Assembly (NCBI GenBank): GCA_030435675.1
Contig: CM059622.1
Span: 14,136,001 to 14,200,000 of the forward strand
Length of the DNA: 64,000 bases
Direction of reading: 5' to 3'
DNA from: Steinernema hermaphroditum
Lineage: Eukaryota > Nematoda > Chromadorea > Rhabditida > Steinernematidae
In this document: one piece after another, positions 1 to 11,149 of the stretch
How the letters are laid out: the number at the start of each line of letters is the position of its first letter
How positions within the stretch are numbered: position 1 is the stretch's first letter
The notes under the pieces: generated by a model
What the model was told of the DNA's origin: nothing
Databases searched by the model: none
Seen by the model: only the letters and a program-made list of their open reading frames with translations
Program-made: the position numbers and the translations under genes

Positions 1-183
1 CGAACCAGTGCTGGCGGATCGAATTGAAACTCGCAAATCCGAATCCGAATCTGACACTTCGGATAATCCGAATCCGAAATCCGAATCCGACTTTTCGGGA
101 ATCCGAATCCGAAATCCGAAAAATCCGGAAAATCCGATCCGAAAAATCCGATGCCAAATCCGAAATCCGCCAGCACTGGTTCG
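1..183. repeat. MITE with (AATCCG)-type word array
   Basis: Bases 1-19 and 165-183 are perfect inverted repeats (CGAACCAGTGCTGGCGGAT and its complement). The interior is a degenerate array of AATCCG / AATCCGA words. A truncated relative with the same end is at 32627. The element touches the window edge, so a target-site duplication cannot be tested. The CAGTG... end and the word array resemble the hAT-type MITEs described elsewhere in this window. Confidence 0.75.
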
Positions 184-537
184 AACCACCACGCGAAAAG
201 TCTGGTCAAGACTATGTAAGACCAGTACATGATCTTTTGGTCAGCCGAGACACTTAAGGGGTTGTCTAAACAAGCAGCTATCAACCGAATATTCCGTTGT
301 CTCTTTTCTGGTTAGGATCGACCATTTCTCTTTCCACTCAGAACGATATCAGTGGAAAGCGTTTAACAGCGCAATACTTTAAATATACATCCTTCTTTTG
401 AGTCACTATGTCGAGTCGAAAAATCCAAATCAACAGTGCCCGCCCTAACTCTGGCAATGATTTTTCTTTTTAAATTTGCGCTCACGAACTGGCACCATGA
501 ACTTGAGCACTTGATAATAAAACTTCGAAGAACCAAC

Positions 538-1266
538 CTATTCTTCTGTGGAGTATTCGAGTAGATAAATCCAAAAGCCACGAAGATTACGGTCGTCAAC
601 GTTCCAAACAAGTAGTAAACCGCAGGCCATCCGTATGGAGACGTGCACAAAAATCCAGAAACGCCGTTGGCAAGCATAGGCGCCACCTGAAAGCCCATCA
701 TTTTCAAAATGAATGCCACCACATAAAGCATACCTCGTAGCTGCATGATAATAATGAAACAAAAAGACCTTGTTCAGCTACACCGCCCCAGGCTAAGGCA
801 ATCGCAGCGGGACCAACAAACAGGCAAGCCGATCCCATTCCCTACAGGTTAGAATATAGAAACAGAGCCTTTTCCCTGAGATACCTCGAGGAGTCGAATC
901 AACAGAACCACATAAAACATATTGGACACGAAAGGCATGAAGAATGTGGACACGCCGTTGATGATTCCAAATGTGGTGAACGTGATCCTCAGACCGAATC
1001 TGTTGATCATGTAGATTGTAGGGAGGGCTCCAATCATACGTCCAACTGATAAAGACGAGAAGATCCAGCTCTCTTCAAGGGGAGTATAGGCCTGAGTACC
1101 TAGATGCCTAAAGTATACTACCCGACGCGATCCATAACCTACTATTGAACGAGCATGTTCCTTCTCCTGGGACCATGCAAATAACAGTGAAATGAAAGAG
1201 GATCATGTTGGCCAGAATAAAGGTGATGCATAGCGTAGCGATGAGCAATATTAGATATCGGATCAT
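538..1266 (-). CDS. SLC17-like MFS transporter, 5' part (exons 1-4)
   Basis: N-terminal part of a major-facilitator transporter of the SLC17 (sodium/phosphate, sialin, vesicular-glutamate) type, probably an organic-anion carrier in a membrane. Exons read as 1143-1266, 885-1099, 734-841 and 538-686. The protein starts MIRYL and carries a hydrophobic leader ending FHFTVIC, then the loop TPLEESWIFSSLSVGRM and further membrane segments. Exons 2-4 have exactly the lengths of the paralogue at 6395-8874 (215, 108 and 149 nt), with the same phases. Exons 5-8 would lie left of the window, so this is a partial gene and not evidence of a pseudogene. The exon 1 donor (AATA, then GTAGG) is the least certain boundary. 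Substrate unknown. Confidence 0.8.
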
Positions 1267-2098
1267 CTTGATATCTTAAGGAAAAAGACCTGAAATTTCA
1301 TACTGTATTCGTCGCCAGAAACATAAGAGAGTCCCCCTCATATGACGTTCCATTTATTTAGATAGCAGTGGTTCACCATCACTGTAAATAGCCGGCAGTG
1401 AGCCGCGGAGTTTTCCACGCATCATATCAACTCAGAGTTCAACGTACAGATATGCAAATTGGTGGATAAAGTGCAGACGGTGACGAAGAGAGAACTCGTT
1501 TCGCATGTCAACATCGAAGAGAACATTCACTGTCATTGATATGGAAATGCAATGGTGGCACCGCCGACGCCAAACAGCGAACAAAAGACTGTCTTCTATG
1601 GCGATCAAGGTGGTCTCGACAGTTGGCTGTGTTCTCCTATTTGTTGCATGATTCCGTATTATGGTTGCCGTAAAATCAATGGGCGATCTTAATAGTGAGC
1701 TTGTATGAACTGTCGGATAAGGCCATCGAAAATCACGAAAAATAAACAAAAAATCTCTGAGGATTTCAACTGTAAGTGTGATGATATGGTAGTCTAGTGT
1801 CCCACCACGACTATATTGCGGAACCATTGATTTTCAGGCGATCATAGTACTCAGTACAGTGAAAAAAATCATTTCAATTCTTCACAGAAGACCGGACATG
1901 CGCCTGCCTATTCAAATATCACAACGCGGAAGTGATTGTTCAACACAGAATTCACAACTCGAACAGTGAACAACAAGACTTTTTTTGTCGTGAGTGATAG
2001 TGAGTGATCCGAACACACTATTCGCAATTCCTGTGCTTTGGAATTGCCGAAGACTTAAACAGCAATATCATTGCGGAAGCAATATAAAGAAGGAAATC
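1267..2098. other. No supported gene
   Basis: I found no convincing exon or RNA here. A 131-codon minus-strand frame at 1432-1827 has no recognisable motif and no splice context. The sequence around 1795-1815 looks like repeat DNA, but no partner was found in this window. Confidence 0.4.
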
Positions 2099-2783
2099 AT
2101 GAACGGGGAAATAGACACTCTTGATGAATTGCTATAAATCGATACATCGACTCCTTTATCGATCTACGAGTACAAAAACATTGTGCATGGTTTCTCAGGA
2201 CTGTTGGTTGTTTTTCGTACTTTGTAAGTGAAGAACAAGCGAGAAGGCTCTCTCCTTCCTGAAAAACTTCACGTGTGATGACGAATATGCTTTCTGACAG
2301 ACGAGCGATTTGGACCAATCGGCGAAAGACCAGAGTTTCTTGAGTAATGACTAAGTGCATGTTATTGTTGACCTCAACTCATAACTTCTCGTCACTGTAG
2401 ACGATTGTGCTGACCATGTCGCCACGTGTCAACCTTTCAATCTTCTTTGCTTTTGCAACATCCGTGTATCCGCACTTATGCCACTCAGCGACTGCGACTC
2501 GGCACTTGTTCGCGAGCAGAGTTGGTGGGTTCGGGTTTTCGGGTTCGGGTCGGGTTTCGGGTCGGGTACCCGAAAGTTTCGGGTACCCGGACAACTCTGT
2601 TCGCGAGTAATAAATTTCCGCACAGTACAGAAACGAATTTCGGTAATACGACAAACACTTCAGAAGTAACTGCAGAAGTGTCGCCGAGCGACCACGACGA
2701 CCTACTGAATGGGTGACTTTCACCAGTATGACTTTCGCAACGATTGACTTGATACTGTATGCGCGCGAGTGTGAGGCGTGCAT
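2099..2783 (-). pseudogene. Decayed Tc1/mariner transposase fragment
   Basis: On the minus strand a frame around 2379-2500 reads ERLTRGDMVSTIVYSDEKL. The SDEK motif is where Tc1/mariner transposases carry their first catalytic Asp. A stop follows directly, and the same region continues downstream without the second and third catalytic motifs. The upstream part is cut by the 83-bp MITE at 2517-2599. I see no terminal repeats or intact frame, so this is a relic. The family assignment rests on one motif and its surroundings. Confidence 0.5.
2517..2599. mobile_element. 83-bp hAT-type MITE with CGGGT word array
   Basis: The element starts CAGAGTTG and ends CAACTCTG. It is flanked by a perfect 8-bp duplication, TTCGCGAG (2509-2516 and 2600-2607). 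CAGAG-type ends plus an 8-bp duplication are hallmarks of the hAT superfamily. The interior is almost only GGGTTCGGG / CGGGTACCCG words. It sits inside a decayed Tc1/mariner relic and is therefore younger than it. Confidence 0.85.
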
Positions 2784-3437
2784 GTGACTGTGTTGTACGT
2801 ATACGTGGTGTTTTGCCTTGTTTTGTTACTTGTTGTTGCTGGTTGTTGAAGGTTGCGAGTGTTTAATTAAACTCTAACCCAAGACACGATCTTCATTCCC
2901 ATGTAGCCGCTTGCAATTGGAATTGGCAAGCAGATCGACGACAACCGTGAGACGAGCCTACCAATCCTGTGTCACCCTGTGCACTAGCTGAGGCTTGTCC
3001 TCTGCTACCTGACCAATTCCTATCAGCACGAACGTTCCCTTCTTAGATTGCTTTATTAATTCACCGATGATTTCGTAGGAAGATTGCAGACAACTGCGGT
3101 GTTGTTTCGTTATTTCTAAAGCTTTTCTTGACGACCTTCTGCAGGAACTGATGTACTGCTCGTCGGTAGGCTTCCACCACTAGTATTGTAGTAACTCCAT
3201 AAATGGTCCCATGATTTAAGATAATTATAATGCAGATTGCGCAAACTTCATTTGCGTAATTGAGCTCGTTCATGTACACGCAGAAAATGGCGACCAGCAA
3301 AGGCACGCCGCCTATGAAGATAGGAGCAGCCGACAGAATCAGAAGATTACGGAGCAGCGCCCTTTCGAGTTTGTGTGAGCTCGACTCCACAAAATATTCA
3401 CTTCTGCGAAGACTCCAGAAGCATAATACGGTGAATA

Positions 3438-4738
3438 CAGGGTGTTCAGAAAGTTCTGTGAAATTTCTGAGTGGTCTATTTTCGCAAGTTTTTTGGCGTC
3501 CGCGCAAATTTTCAATGTTTTATTCGCGTTTATCAACTCTATTTACCCTATGTTCACTGTTATTCATACTGGTATTCACTGTTATTCAGAAACAAAATGG
3601 TCTCGGAAAAATTGCGTTCCACCATCGTCGAGCTCCACTGTGCTGGGAAGTCAAACCCTGACATCTGCAAGGACCTCAAACTGCACCCAATGATGGTCAA
3701 GCGGGTGTTAGATCGATTTGAGGACACTGGTGGGATCAAGGACCGTCCCCGAAGCGGAAGACGGAAGACCGCCAGAACTTCAAAGGTCCGAAAACTGGTC
3801 CGACAAAAAATTAAGCGGAATCCTGAGCGTTCGATCAGAAAGCTGGCGAGGGACCATGGAATCAGCATTGGATCCATGTATAAGCTTATTACAGATGATC
3901 TACAGCTCAAGAGCTACAAAATTAGACGTGGCCAGCTTCTGACGGACCATAAAAAGAAGGAAAGGCTGAAAAAATGCAAAAAGCTGAAGGCCGAGGCACG
4001 GGGGTCTGGATTTTCGAATGTTATCTTTTCAGATGAAAAGATTTTTACAATCGAAGCGATCCACAACAGCCAGAATCACCGCCAATTGCTGCCGAAGGGC
4101 TCTCCACGTACGAAGCGCGTGGAAAGAAGTCATTTCCCCAATTCTGTGATGGTGTGGGGCGGAATCTGCGTAAAAGGCAAAACTCCGCTGGTTTTTGTCG
4201 ATAAAGGCGTGAAAATTAACTCTACTGTGTATCAAGAACAGATCCTGGCGAAGCATCTGATTCCCTGGGCCCAAAAACACTTTCCAAACCATGATTGGGT
4301 GTTTCAGCAGGACTGGGCGCTCGCCCACGGATCGAATTCCACGCTGGCCTTCTGCAAGGACCAAATCCCGCAGATGTGGGGCAAAGATATTTGGCCCTCC
4401 AACTCACCGGATCTGAATCCGATGGACTACGCAATTTGGTCCATTCTGGAGGACAAGGCCTGCCGAAGACGACACACCACCATAGACTCCCTGAAGAGAG
4501 CGCTGAAGCAAGCCTGGGAAGAAATTAGTGTGGAAACCCTTGCGTGCATCGTGGGAAATTTCAAGAAGCGTGTTCAGGCCTGCATCAACGCCGGAGGCGG
4601 CCATTTCGAGTGATACTCATTTTGATTATGTTCAATTTTGCGTGATGAATAAGGTAGTCTTGTTTGTTTTCCGAAATTATTGTGTTTTCTATTGAAAAAA
4701 TCGTTCTTTTCATTTCACAGAACTTTCTGAACACCCTG
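3438..4738 (+). mobile_element. Mariner/maT transposon, 1301 bp, complete
   Basis: Perfect 27-bp terminal inverted repeats (3438-3464 and 4712-4738, starting CAGGGTGTTCAGAAAGTTCT) are bounded by TA on both sides (3436-3437 and 4739-4740). The element holds one uninterrupted transposase frame. Identical ends and an open frame indicate a young insertion that may still be active. Confidence 0.95.
3597..4613 (+). CDS. Mariner (maT, DD37D) transposase
   Basis: Cut-and-paste transposase of 338 aa. I chose ATG 3597 because the upstream in-frame extension overlaps the element's end region and has no similarity to the family. N-terminal helix-turn-helix DNA-binding regions (about residues 1-110, including the basic RPRSGRRK stretch) precede the catalytic core. 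The three acidic residues lie in FSDEK, QQDWALAH and SPDLNPMDYAIW. There are 37 residues between the second and third Asp, which is the DD37D signature of the maT clade. The usual QQDGAPAH reads QQDWALAH here. No stops or frameshifts were seen. It lies inside the Srh gene on the opposite strand. Confidence 0.93.
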   Translation: MVSEKLRSTIVELHCAGKSNPDICKDLKLHPMMVKRVLDRFEDTGGIKDRPRSGRRKTARTSKVRKLVRQKIKRNPERSIRKLARDHGISIGSMYKLITDDLQLKSYKIRRGQLLTDHKKKERLKKCKKLKAEARGSGFSNVIFSDEKIFTIEAIHNSQNHRQLLPKGSPRTKRVERSHFPNSVMVWGGICVKGKTPLVFVDKGVKINSTVYQEQILAKHLIPWAQKHFPNHDWVFQQDWALAHGSNSTLAFCKDQIPQMWGKDIWPSNSPDLNPMDYAIWSILEDKACRRRHTTIDSLKRALKQAWEEISVETLACIVGNFKKRVQACINAGGGHFE

Positions 4739-5332
4739 TAGTGCAACTAGGATGACTGCCAATAAGATGAACCCAAAGAAGAAGCCCAGGAATGCATCTT
4801 TGCTCGAGCCGGGCGAAGCGAAGCAAAATAGTTTGCTCGATGTAGAATAGGTGACCAAATCAATGCACCACTGAATGTAAAGATAAATAAATATCACCGA
4901 CAGCACGAAATGTACTGTCGCACAGTAAGCATATCCCCACACAGGGCGGATCCTGCTTATACGTAGCTGGAAAGCGATAACCGAAAAGCGGAATTGAAAT
5001 CCGAGGACCAATCCGACAGCGCAATTGAGAACCGTCGTCAATATGAGCAGGAAGACGACGTGACCGACAATCTGTGAAGGAAATAGATCGCCAAGCAGCC
5101 CGTCAAGACGGAAGCACTCGTCACGAAGTACAGGAATAGGATGAGCGAATGTGTAGAGAAGGTTGCCCGTGAAATTCCATAGCATCTCGTCAAGAATGAA
5201 ATGCGAAAAATAGCGCATTCTTTTGGGGGTATGAAATAGAATGAGGTACGTAGCAGCGCTTTTCACTGTGATACTTCCTATGGCCGTCATATCCAGCGCT
5301 GTGTTGAAAAACACCGCGAACCGGTTGGCCAT

Positions 5333-6200
5333 CAAAGCGTTCCTGGCAACAAAAGATTTTATGAATAAGGCAGCACAAGTTATTTGAATTACTCTGCGAA
5401 AACAATTGAATACACTGGGATGGTTCTTGTGTAGTACTTTTTTCCGATGGACGTGGAATTGGTGAAGGCGAAGTAGCCAGATCACCCCTGTCGGGAGTCG
5501 TACATTGGCAAGGTGTCAGACAGCAATATTTTTCACTTTCATTTTTCACCCAAAAACACAACCCAAACCTCACACGTCAAGCACGTGAGACATTCTGTTC
5601 AGCTGAAATATTTTTAAGGACATGTGATGTTTACGTAGCCAACAGCTGAAAATTGTTCCTAACAAAGAAGCGGTTTTGGGTTTGCACATTGAAAATGAGA
5701 CACTTGGTAAACATTCCGTTTTCCGTCATATTTAAACCTCGAGGTGGCGAAATACGAAGTGGTGTACGGCCTGCCTATGGTACTAATTTTGTGATGGATG
5801 TTGACTGCCCTTAATCACTTACATCGTTGGGTCTAACCTATCGAACGCACCTATCGCTGCGGTAGTCATATATCAGAACGTAGGCAAACTTCAAAAAGAT
5901 GGCCTTTTCGGATCACCATGTTACCACCAACGGTTCCAGATAGTTAAGTTATATAACAGCCGACGGACACATGCCACCACATAGTGACTCCATGAGGTTA
6001 TATCTACTTTGTGGAAATAAAGGCCAAGTGTTGAAAAACTGACACTTGGATTCCCAAAAAGTATGATTGTCCGAGACCGTATGTTTCCAGTTGACCTCCA
6101 CAAGGACTCTACATTTTGAGCTGAGAGAATCCTGTGCGAATGTTCATATAGCATTCTCTTCGGTCTATCTGATCCTCGCCTCTTTTTATCCAAAACTGAC
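5333..6200. repeat. Intergenic DNA ending in a dispersed repeat
   Basis: No gene is supported in 5333-5734. From about 5735 to 6200 the sequence matches, with divergence, a second copy at 20434-20755. Shared landmarks are GAACGCACCTATCGCT, GAGACCGTATGTTTC and ATGTTCATATAGCA, in the same order and orientation. Antisense relatives occur at about 30370-30560. The copy here ends at ...CTGAC and is followed directly by an astacin CUB exon fragment. Confidence 0.6.
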
Positions 6201-6292
6201 GGCTACAAGTTCTGTTGTCAGCGTCAACTCGAACACTACTTGAACAAAGTGTTCAAAACGGAAGGGAACGTTGCACTGATCAATGTCGATGT
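6201..6292 (+). pseudogene. Astacin CUB-domain exon fragment
   Basis: About 92 bp encode GYKFCCQRQ followed by EHYLNKVFKTEGNVALINVD. This is nearly identical in DNA to the CUB-domain exon of the astacin relic at 53939-55131 (opposite strand there), with only a few differences. No other part of that gene is present. It lies 3' of the MFS transporter on the other strand and abuts a dispersed repeat, so it looks like a captured or co-transposed exon piece. It has no start, and the similarity stops within the same exon. Confidence 0.75.
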
Positions 6293-6394
6293 ATCTGGAC
6301 ATAATTTCAGCTTTTTTATTAAGTCTCATTATCAAAAGCGGTACTTTTCCAACGTTCCACAAATAAATCGTAAATCGTATCAGAAGCGAACAAA

Positions 6395-8874
6395 TCACTT
6401 CGTTGTCGTATCGGTGAGTTCCTGCTGAGTCCACTTGGCAGGTTTCACTTTCGTCAAAATCACGAACGTCAAGTTCGTCACAACGAGCATGCCGACGATG
6501 TAGTAGAACACCATCGCCCACTAAAGCAGACCTTATTACTTCCATTGTTTTGTGGGCTATGTACATACCTCAGCATTTTCGTGGTGAGGAGCGATGACGG
6601 CCACCACTGCTGGAAGAAGTAGGACAACGAGTCCGTTTTCTACGGCGATGACGGAGGTAAGAATATGGTTGTGCTGCTTAGCAATCTGAAGAATTTCATA
6701 AAGTCAAAGCCGATTCACCACAAGATCCTACAATTTGACTGCCACTCATGAGACCTACACAGTGTAGGCCACTGAATACGATCGCCAGAGTGAAGATGGC
6801 TTGGGCGAGCATCGGAGTGTCCGCAGAGAGGAGTGTGAGAAGGACGAAACACGCGGTCATAAGAGCTTGAGAAACGGACGTGAATGTCATAATTTTCGGA
6901 TGATCGTTGCAGCAGGAGGCCTTGTCAATGAACAGCCCTCCAACGAACTTTGTGGCTATGGAAAGAAGGTATGGGATGGCGGCGAGAATGCCTGTTTTGG
7001 CGATTTCAAAGTGGAGAACCTAAGCATTCAGTTATATACGTGTGGAAACAACACAAATTGCAACCTTGTTGATGTAAATGGGACCGTAAAGAATGAAGAC
7101 CTGGTAACCGAGAGCGTCTCCCAACGCCGTCATCCACACGCCCCAAACCGACAGAGTCGTGAAAATGGATTTGTAGGGAACAGAGGGTTTCTGCTCAGTA
7201 AAGTGGTCTGTTTCGCCAATGGGTACGACTTGTTTGGACGGTAGGAATCTGAAAGGAAATGACAATGGCAGCGCTATTTAAGGTGTTTCAGAGAGTTAAC
7301 ATTTCAAAAATTTAAGTGTAAAGGAAAAAACCATAAAAGAGTCACTTGAGCAGAATTCAGTTCATCTTTTGTGCCCCTGTGGGTTTTTCTCTGTTACTCT
7401 TTTGTTGTACATCTCGGATCTATCCGTGAGGTTCAGAGAGTCTATCATTTATGCCCAAACAAACTATCCAGGGAACATTCTGGAGTGTTCGCCTCCGATT
7501 GAGCTACAATTTTACGCTCTAGCCTTCAAAAGTTCAATGTGCTGAATCAGACGGCAAAGAAGATCCATTGCGCTTCCACAAAACCAATATGTTACGCCGA
7601 CCGATTGAATCGGCTGAGTCGGCTAATCAGCCCTTTAGCCGATGAACGGCTCATGGTTCACACCCAGATCCGTTAGCCGCGTCAGTGACAGGACTGTGCA
7701 CGTTTTGAGTTTTGCGATTTTGCGGTTTTGAGGGTAATTTTGGTTTTTGAGTTTTCGCTTTTTGGCAAAACTCTACTGAAAGCTCGGTCCTGAAGCAGTG
7801 TCCATACCGGACAGTTCCCTACTCTCTCGCAGATGGAGAAAAAGCATTTATCTGGTTCAGCAACATCGGTCGAAAGCGAGGGGTTTTTCTCTACGACATC
7901 ATTGCCTCGAGTGTTTTGTGTTAAGGGGGATTTTCAAGTCGTTTCTGGACTCCGATTTGTTTTGATGTTTCAAAACGAATCCGAGCCAGAAGCTAGTTGA
8001 AAGCGGGTCACCTTTATTTTCGGCCATTGTCAACGATTCAAACGCATTTGAGGTGCATTTGATAGTATAATTCACCTCTAACAGTGTATTTTATGCGTTC
8101 ACTTCAGTGTTTTGCTAAGAACGTAGCAAGTACTTCCTAAAACTAACCTGTTTCTGTAAGGCGAGTTCGTATAGATAGCGAAAAAGATGACAAATGCAAA
8201 TATCGTTGATGTTCCAAACAAGTAATACACTCCAGGCCACCCAATTGAAGATGAACAGAAAAACGCAGAAATGGGCATTGTCAGGAAAGGAGCCAGCTAA
8301 AAACGACTCTATTTTCATCACATTCGTTATTTATTACCTGATAGCTACAAGTAAGCAAGGAAACGAACATTCCCTTTTCCTTTGCACCACCCCAAACCAC
8401 GGGAATGATACCGATGGCTACGTAAACGCTGGACACTCCAAAACCCTAAACATCCACTTGCCATAGATCAGATCATTAAGAGATCCAACCTGTAAGAACC
8501 TGACAGCGAGAACATAGTAGAACTCTGTAGCAGCTAGAGGCATAAGAAGGGTGGCTATACCCGAGAGCAATCCAAAGACGGTAAAGGTGAGTCTGAGTCC
8601 ACAGTGGTTCATCATGCTTATCGCCGGAAGAGTTCCAGCGAGCCGTCCGACGGCTATAGTCGAAAGGATCCAACTCTCTTCGAGTGGAGTGAATGGTCTT
8701 GTTCCTAAACTTGTTTTCAAACACCTCTTTTCTTCTCCTTCAAATACCATTTACAGCACCGTCACTTGGTCCCATGCAGATAACAGTGAAGTGGAACAAC
8801 ACTGTGTTGGCAATTAGAAAGGACATGCACAATAGGGATATGGCAAGTATGCCATAACGAAGAAAGCGTGCCAT
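6395..8874 (-). CDS. SLC17-like MFS transporter, complete, 8 exons
   Basis: Major-facilitator anion transporter of the SLC17 type, 433 aa. Exons: 8760-8874, 8490-8704, 8338-8445, 8148-8296, 7065-7248, 6732-7019, 6569-6685, 6395-6520; all junctions keep frame. It starts MARFLRYG, runs through FHFTVICMGPSD, TPLEESWILSTIAVGRLAG, GVYYLFGTSTIFAF and the central loop, then ALGDALGYQVFILYGPIYI. The second half of membrane segments ends in a short hydrophilic tail, TQQELTDTTTK. The TPLEESW...GR loop is the usual MFS motif-A region in this family. An AG precedes the ATG, so trans-splicing or an upstream untranslated exon is possible. Intron 4 is long (about 900 bp) and carries repeats. It is a paralogue of 538-1266 with identical lengths for exons 2-4. 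The N-terminus is shorter than in vertebrate SLC17 proteins. Confidence 0.88.
7594..7675. repeat. Short-word repeat (CGGCT / AGCCG) in intron 4
   Basis: A cluster of ATCGGCT, GTCGGCT and AGCCGAT words lies in the long intron of the MFS gene. It resembles the interior of the hAT-type MITE at 40217-40336. I could not find matching ends or a target duplication, so it may be a degraded copy. Confidence 0.45.
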
Positions 8875-11065
8875 TCTGAAAAGATCGTGGGTTATGCATT
8901 TACAAAAATGATAGATGTGTACAAGTGAAGCGCTTTAATGATGAGATGCGGGAGGGTGCACTTCGCGACACATGGTTCACTGATCGCGCAGTAAAATAAC
9001 AAACGTCCTGCCCTCGTTTTCTGCCTTTGTAAGGTGATCGAAATGTGTCAGCGTTAGCCAATACGTCGGCGACATATTCCATTTTGGAAATCTCATGGCT
9101 TTCACGACTATATTTCATGAATCAATGGTAGTACGCCGACATCAAAGTCTCACGAGAAGACGGTGAGAAAAATGGCTTTTCAATATGATAGCTTCTGTAC
9201 GGCAAAATCCAGAGAAGTTCCACTTTTTCATGAGTTCTGATGGCATAAGGCCGTTTCAATCACCCCACTGGATCCTGACCGGGGCTGTGTGAAACTCGAA
9301 ACTCCTTGTTGACGAGCGCCCTTTCGAAGGAAGTCTTTGACCATCCCGGAAATGGAGCTAATGGTCGTTGTGTTTTTAGGGCTAATTTTCTGGTCAAAGA
9401 GTGGCGCGCCCTTTGTTTTGAGTAAAGGAGATCAGTGGACTCAAAAAGTTCATGCTCATCGGCACGCCAGATTCGTGCAATCTACGTCAGCCTCCCTCTT
9501 ACTACTGTATGACTGCCGCTGAACATTGTTCACAAAATCACAACTTGAAAAAATGCCTCACGTCTCAAATCCTGCTCTTTTGACAACTACCCGAACAACC
9601 AGCACTTCTTATTGTCGGTCCTGGAAGTTGCCAAGAAGATGCTAAAAAAGAAGGGAAATGCTTCAAATCCTAAATAGAACTGGGAAGCAAGGGGTTGGTT
9701 GAAATCAGAAAAAGGGACGGAGATTAAGGCAGCCTTATCATCATAGAAGGCACACCCATAGAGAAGAACACATATGTTTCGATGTGGCGCCCAAAAAAAT
9801 CACTTCGACAAAGCTGAAAAGTACTTGTGGTCTGGTGTTTGACCTTAAGAAAGGCGTGCAACAACTCATTGTAAACCGATCAACGTCCTGAACTGAATAG
9901 CAATAGGAGCATAAAAAGAGAGAAGTCAGTTCAACAATTAACACATTTGGCATTGGGTGTTTACAGCGAAAAAGATAGTGTTATATTCCATCCACCGTAA
10001 ATCACGAACAGTAATATCTTTCCTTTTTTATTTCACTACTGCTTCCGATATTCCTTAAGAAATCGACAAAGATTGTTTACGCTGTTTACAGTCTCGAAAA
10101 CAAGTTTGAAATATCAAGGTTCTCGCGGACATGGTCCCCGCCTGAGTAAGAGTTGTAGTGAATCAACTCACGAGGAGCTAATTGCAACGCCAATAAATAA
10201 TGCAGCGAGCACGCAGACCACGTTCGGCAAACGTCGCTGACGGCGAGATTACACGAAAAAGTCAAAAAAGGAACACGTTCGCCTGTCGTGGAAAGAGCTG
10301 GCTGATTTGGCGACACCAAAGCTCACCATAGCGGTTTCATTATTTAGGTAACTTGGGGTGGGACTGACAAGGGACTCTTCCAAAGGTGGGCATCTCTACT
10401 CACAATGAAGAAGGTATTACTCTAATAAAACGTTTTAACGGGATATTTAAGTGTTTACTATAGGCGTAGCTACTGCTTTGATATTGGTCATGGTGAATTC
10501 ATAATAAAAATCAACGGTTCCGGCATCTTATGCTCGGCTCAAAAATGCGACAAAAAAAGGAAAAAAGGACCGTCGTGCAAAGTCTCAAGAACTGGTTTGC
10601 AGGGTGACGATCCGGGACGATGTGAGTGCAAGTGACCTTAAGACGTGCGCAATGCGAACAACATTGTCTTGTCTTATCTCGACGTTCGATCTGATGTTCT
10701 CATATCGTCCATGCTATTCCCACGCTCTTGCAACGCACCTGGATCATAGACACCAGGTGAGTCTTATCTATTTCTTTGGAAAATTACGAGCTAGCGAAGT
10801 CGACCATTTAACACATGCAAACGTACGAAATAAAAGTTTCTTTTTTCTTTGTTCCCTGCGGCGTTAATCGATTCCATTTCTGACAGTGAGACCATTTCTC
10901 CTTTCCCCATCTTTTCATAACCTCCTCAAACGGTCCATCAAGTCTCAACACCTGTAGAAGGTGTGTGCGTAACTTTATGACTTTTTTACATCGACACATA
11001 GGAGAATGTATCCTACGAGAAATAAAAAATGACGCGCACCATGAAAATCGAATTAGAAAAACTTC
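8875..11065. other. Long intergenic stretch, no gene seen
   Basis: Only short frames without recognisable motifs, signal peptides or paired splice sites were found. No tandem or inverted repeat stands out by eye. It may hold regulatory sequence for the MFS gene or decayed repeats. Confidence 0.45.
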
Positions 11066-11149
11066 TGTCATCCGCAGGATTCGAACCTGCGCCCTCCGAA
11101 GAGGACTGCGACCTGAACGCAGCGCCTTAGACCACTCGGCCAGAATGAC
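11066..11149 (-). tRNA. tRNA-Leu(CAG)
   Basis: The minus strand folds as a tRNA. The acceptor GTCATTC pairs with GGATGAC, with discriminator A. The D-arm region is GGCCGAGTGGTC. The anticodon stem CTGCG/CGCAG closes the loop TTCAGGT (anticodon CAG). A long variable arm (TCCTCTTCGGAGG) and the T-arm GGTTCGAATCC follow. The long variable arm and CAG anticodon fit leucine. No intron. Confidence 0.95.

Larger units (their letters stand above)
3061..5332 (-). pseudogene. Srh-family chemoreceptor split by a mariner element
   Basis: Seven-transmembrane chemoreceptor of nematode class H (Srh), normally on sensory neuron cilia. The 5' part (4741-5332) starts MANRF and contains LILFHTPKRM, then the typical IPVLRDECFRLDGLLG loop and hydrophobic segments ending VILVAL. 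The 3' part (3061-3437) contains the TM6-TM7 region (ILSAAPIFIGGVPLLVAIF and ILNHGTIYGVTTILVV). A 1301-bp mariner element with its TA duplication lies between them. Counting one TA only, the two parts total 969 nt in one frame (322 aa), a normal Srh length, with no other defect seen. The coding region has no introns, which is unusual for this family. As it stands the receptor lacks its C-terminal third, unless the transposon is removed somatically. Confidence 0.85.

Noticed and set aside
1..183. GGTTCGAACC near 178 looks like a tRNA T-arm (B box)
   Set aside because: It is part of the MITE's perfect inverted end and flank; no acceptor, D-arm or anticodon stem is present.
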